NCBI GenBank assembly: GCA_041395945.1
Contig: JAWKZN010000001.1
Location: forward strand, 3,286,001-3,350,000
Direction: 5' to 3'
Source: Pseudomonadales bacterium
Lineage (GTDB): Bacteria > Pseudomonadota > Gammaproteobacteria > Pseudomonadales > Azotimanducaceae
DNA length: 64,000 nt
The notes beneath the pieces were generated by a model. The model worked only from the letters and a program-made list of their open reading frames with translations, was not told the origin of the DNA and made no database searches. Positions 62,454 through 64,000 of the stretch are shown here, piece after piece. A program made the position numbers and the translations under genes. Each line of letters begins with the position of its first letter. Position 1 is the first letter of the stretch.

Positions 62454-63995
62454 ATGAAGAAAGGACCCTTCCTGAAGATCCTCAGCATTACGACTGCTGT
62501 GTTGATCCTCAGCAGTATCGGCATCTACTACGGTATCAGCCGGGCGCTGTCTTCAGATCCCTTCATGCCGCTGTATGTCGAGAACTGCAGCAGCTGTCAT
62601 GGCGAAGACATGGCGGGCGGGGCTCTGGGCCGCCCACTCGTCGGCGGCGCGCTTGTGCATGGCGACACCGTCGCAGACCTGTCGGCGAGCATCGCCAGGG
62701 GATTTCCGCAGAAGGGCATGCCCGGCTGGTCGGACACGCTGAGCGAAGCCGAGATCCGGAGTCTCGCCATCCTGATCGCCGAACGCCGGGTGAATCGACG
62801 TTTCACGGACTTCAGAACGAGTCAGCCTCTGGAGATTCCACTCGAGCCGATCAAAACGGAACTGGCCACATTCCGCCTGGAGATCGTGGCGACCGGCCTG
62901 GATCCGTTCCCTTTTTCGATCGCACCGCTACCCGATGGCAACATACTGCTGACCGAGAAGAAACGCGGTCTGTCGGTGATCTCTCCGCACGGGGTGCAAT
63001 CCGCACTGATCGAACACACCCCGAAGACCTCCGATGTGGGCTTCGAAGTGCTCGGTCTCGACTACGGCCTCGGCTGGCACCTGGATGTAAAGCCCCATCC
63101 CGATTACCCGCACAACGGCTGGATCTATCTGCTGCACACGGATCTGTGCAGCGGTTGCGGGGATGGGGAAGAGGAAGACGGCCTGATCCCCAAGACCATG
63201 AATCGTCTGGTCAGAGGCCGGATAAAAGACGGCGCCTGGGTAGATGAAGAAGTCATCTGGCGGGTTGCGCGGGAATTCTACACTTCGATGCCGGATATCG
63301 CCGCCGGTGGAAGGATCGCCTTCGACCCGGAAGGCTACGTTTTTCTCAGCGTCGGCATCAAAGCGTTGAGCAACTACCTGGGTGTACAGGATCTCGCCAC
63401 ACCCTATGGAAAGATCCATCGAATCCGGGACGACGGGGAGATCCCCACTGACAACCCGTTCATCGACACACCCGGCGCGCAGTCCAGCATCTGGAGCTAC
63501 GGACACCGCAGTCCCCAGGGTCTCGAATTCGATCCAGTGAGCAGACAGCTCTGGGGATCAGAAATGGGTCCGCGGGGTGGCGACGAAATCAATCTGCTCG
63601 AAGCCGGCAGGAACTACGGCTGGCCACTGTATTCGAAGGGTGTGGACTACGACGGTACACCCGTCGAGTACTGGAAAGATCTCGGTATCGAGTTCAACCT
63701 GAATGACATCGAACAGCCGGTGGTCGATCTCACGCCATCCCCGGCCGTATCGAGCTTTGTCATTTACGACGCCGACCTGTTTCCAGCCTGGCGCGGCAGT
63801 TTCATCGTCGGCAGCCTGAAGGCCACCGAGCTGTATCGGGTCGTGATCGAGGACGGTGTCCACGTGCACACGGAGTTACTGCTCAGGGATCTCGCCCGGA
63901 TCAGGGATGTCGAAATCGGCTACGATGGCCTGATCTATCTGCTGCTCGAACACGAGACCGGCAGTCAGATCGTGCGGCTGGCGCCGATGGTCTGA
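62454..63995 (+). CDS. Cytochrome c-PQQ-dependent sugar dehydrogenase fusion
   Basis: The 513-residue protein has an N-terminal anchor or signal (ILSITTAVLILSSIGIYYG), a class I cytochrome c domain (residues 35-115) with heme site C45-S-S-C48-H49 and likely axial Met89 in QKGMPGWS, and a six-bladed soluble glucose/aldose dehydrogenase domain: RLEIVATGLDPFPFSIAPLP, SIWSYGHRSPQGLEFDPVSR and LWGSEMGPRGGDEINLLEAG, NYGWP. It would oxidise an aldose in the periplasm and pass electrons through its own heme to the respiratory chain. The stop codon lies a few bases before the right edge. Confidence 0.9.
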   Translation: MKKGPFLKILSITTAVLILSSIGIYYGISRALSSDPFMPLYVENCSSCHGEDMAGGALGRPLVGGALVHGDTVADLSASIARGFPQKGMPGWSDTLSEAEIRSLAILIAERRVNRRFTDFRTSQPLEIPLEPIKTELATFRLEIVATGLDPFPFSIAPLPDGNILLTEKKRGLSVISPHGVQSALIEHTPKTSDVGFEVLGLDYGLGWHLDVKPHPDYPHNGWIYLLHTDLCSGCGDGEEEDGLIPKTMNRLVRGRIKDGAWVDEEVIWRVAREFYTSMPDIAAGGRIAFDPEGYVFLSVGIKALSNYLGVQDLATPYGKIHRIRDDGEIPTDNPFIDTPGAQSSIWSYGHRSPQGLEFDPVSRQLWGSEMGPRGGDEINLLEAGRNYGWPLYSKGVDYDGTPVEYWKDLGIEFNLNDIEQPVVDLTPSPAVSSFVIYDADLFPAWRGSFIVGSLKATELYRVVIEDGVHVHTELLLRDLARIRDVEIGYDGLIYLLLEHETGSQIVRLAPMV

Positions 63996-64000
63996 CTACT

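Overview
The window is high-GC, densely coded DNA from a gammaproteobacterium that I cannot place to genus. The first 24 kb carry, in order, nusA-rimP-tRNA(fMet)-tRNA(Leu)-secG-tpiA-glmM-folP-ftsH-rlmE | yhbY | greA-carB-carA-dapB-dnaJ-dnaK-grpE-hrcA | recN | bamE | rnfH | smpB. From general knowledge this is the gene order of the same block in Pseudomonas and its relatives. Three differences stand out: an hrcA repressor gene is present, and fur and ratA are missing from their usual places between recN/bamE and rnfH/smpB, with a sodium:neurotransmitter-type symporter in the ratA position. GMC sugar oxidases, DUF1080 proteins, a sulfatase and a PQQ sugar dehydrogenase suggest a free-living, possibly aquatic, user of complex glycosides (inference).

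Region by region. 1-19.4 kb is housekeeping, almost all on the minus strand: transcription and translation factors, two tRNAs, protein export and quality control (SecG, FtsH), glycolysis (TpiA), wall and folate precursors (GlmM, FolP), carbamoyl phosphate synthesis (CarAB), lysine/wall precursor synthesis (DapB), and the DnaK machine. Heat-shock sigma-32 promoters are visible before grpE, before dnaK and before a later small heat-shock gene (ibpA). 19.5-26 kb holds recN, bamE, rnfH, the symporter, smpB (probably leaderless), ribH, ppa and ibpA.

26-40 kb is an accessory block. It has a soluble caspase-like protease, converging with a minus-strand operon that encodes a 2397-residue outer-membrane surface protein, a membrane-anchored CHAT (caspase-family) protease and an unknown single-pass membrane protein. 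Divergently transcribed is a TIR-TM-TolB-like-TPR receptor preceded by a 14-codon open frame that is in frame and separated by one amber codon, followed by a histone-H1-like protein. Two different caspase-clan proteases, a TIR protein and a giant surface protein side by side make this the best candidate for an undescribed signalling or defence system.

40-53.6 kb, after an OsmC protein, an MFS transporter and a VOC protein, is a sugar locus built around a divergent promoter region at 49301-49443. Each arm has a GMC oxidoreductase with its Tat-signal small subunit. One arm adds two DUF1080 (3-keto-glycoside eliminase/hydrolase family) proteins, a sugar isomerase/epimerase and a FucP-like transporter; the other adds a sulfatase. 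Together they suggest oxidation of glycosides to 3-keto sugars in the periplasm, cleavage, and uptake.

53.8-64 kb contains a two-gene RND efflux system, a sulfotransferase, a YpfJ-type zinc peptidase, a small module with a double-glycine-leader (bacteriocin-like) peptide and a small membrane protein, an acyl-CoA synthetase, and a cytochrome c-PQQ sugar dehydrogenase fusion. The bacteriocin-like module is flanked by near-identical copies of the 3' end of the acyl-CoA synthetase gene.
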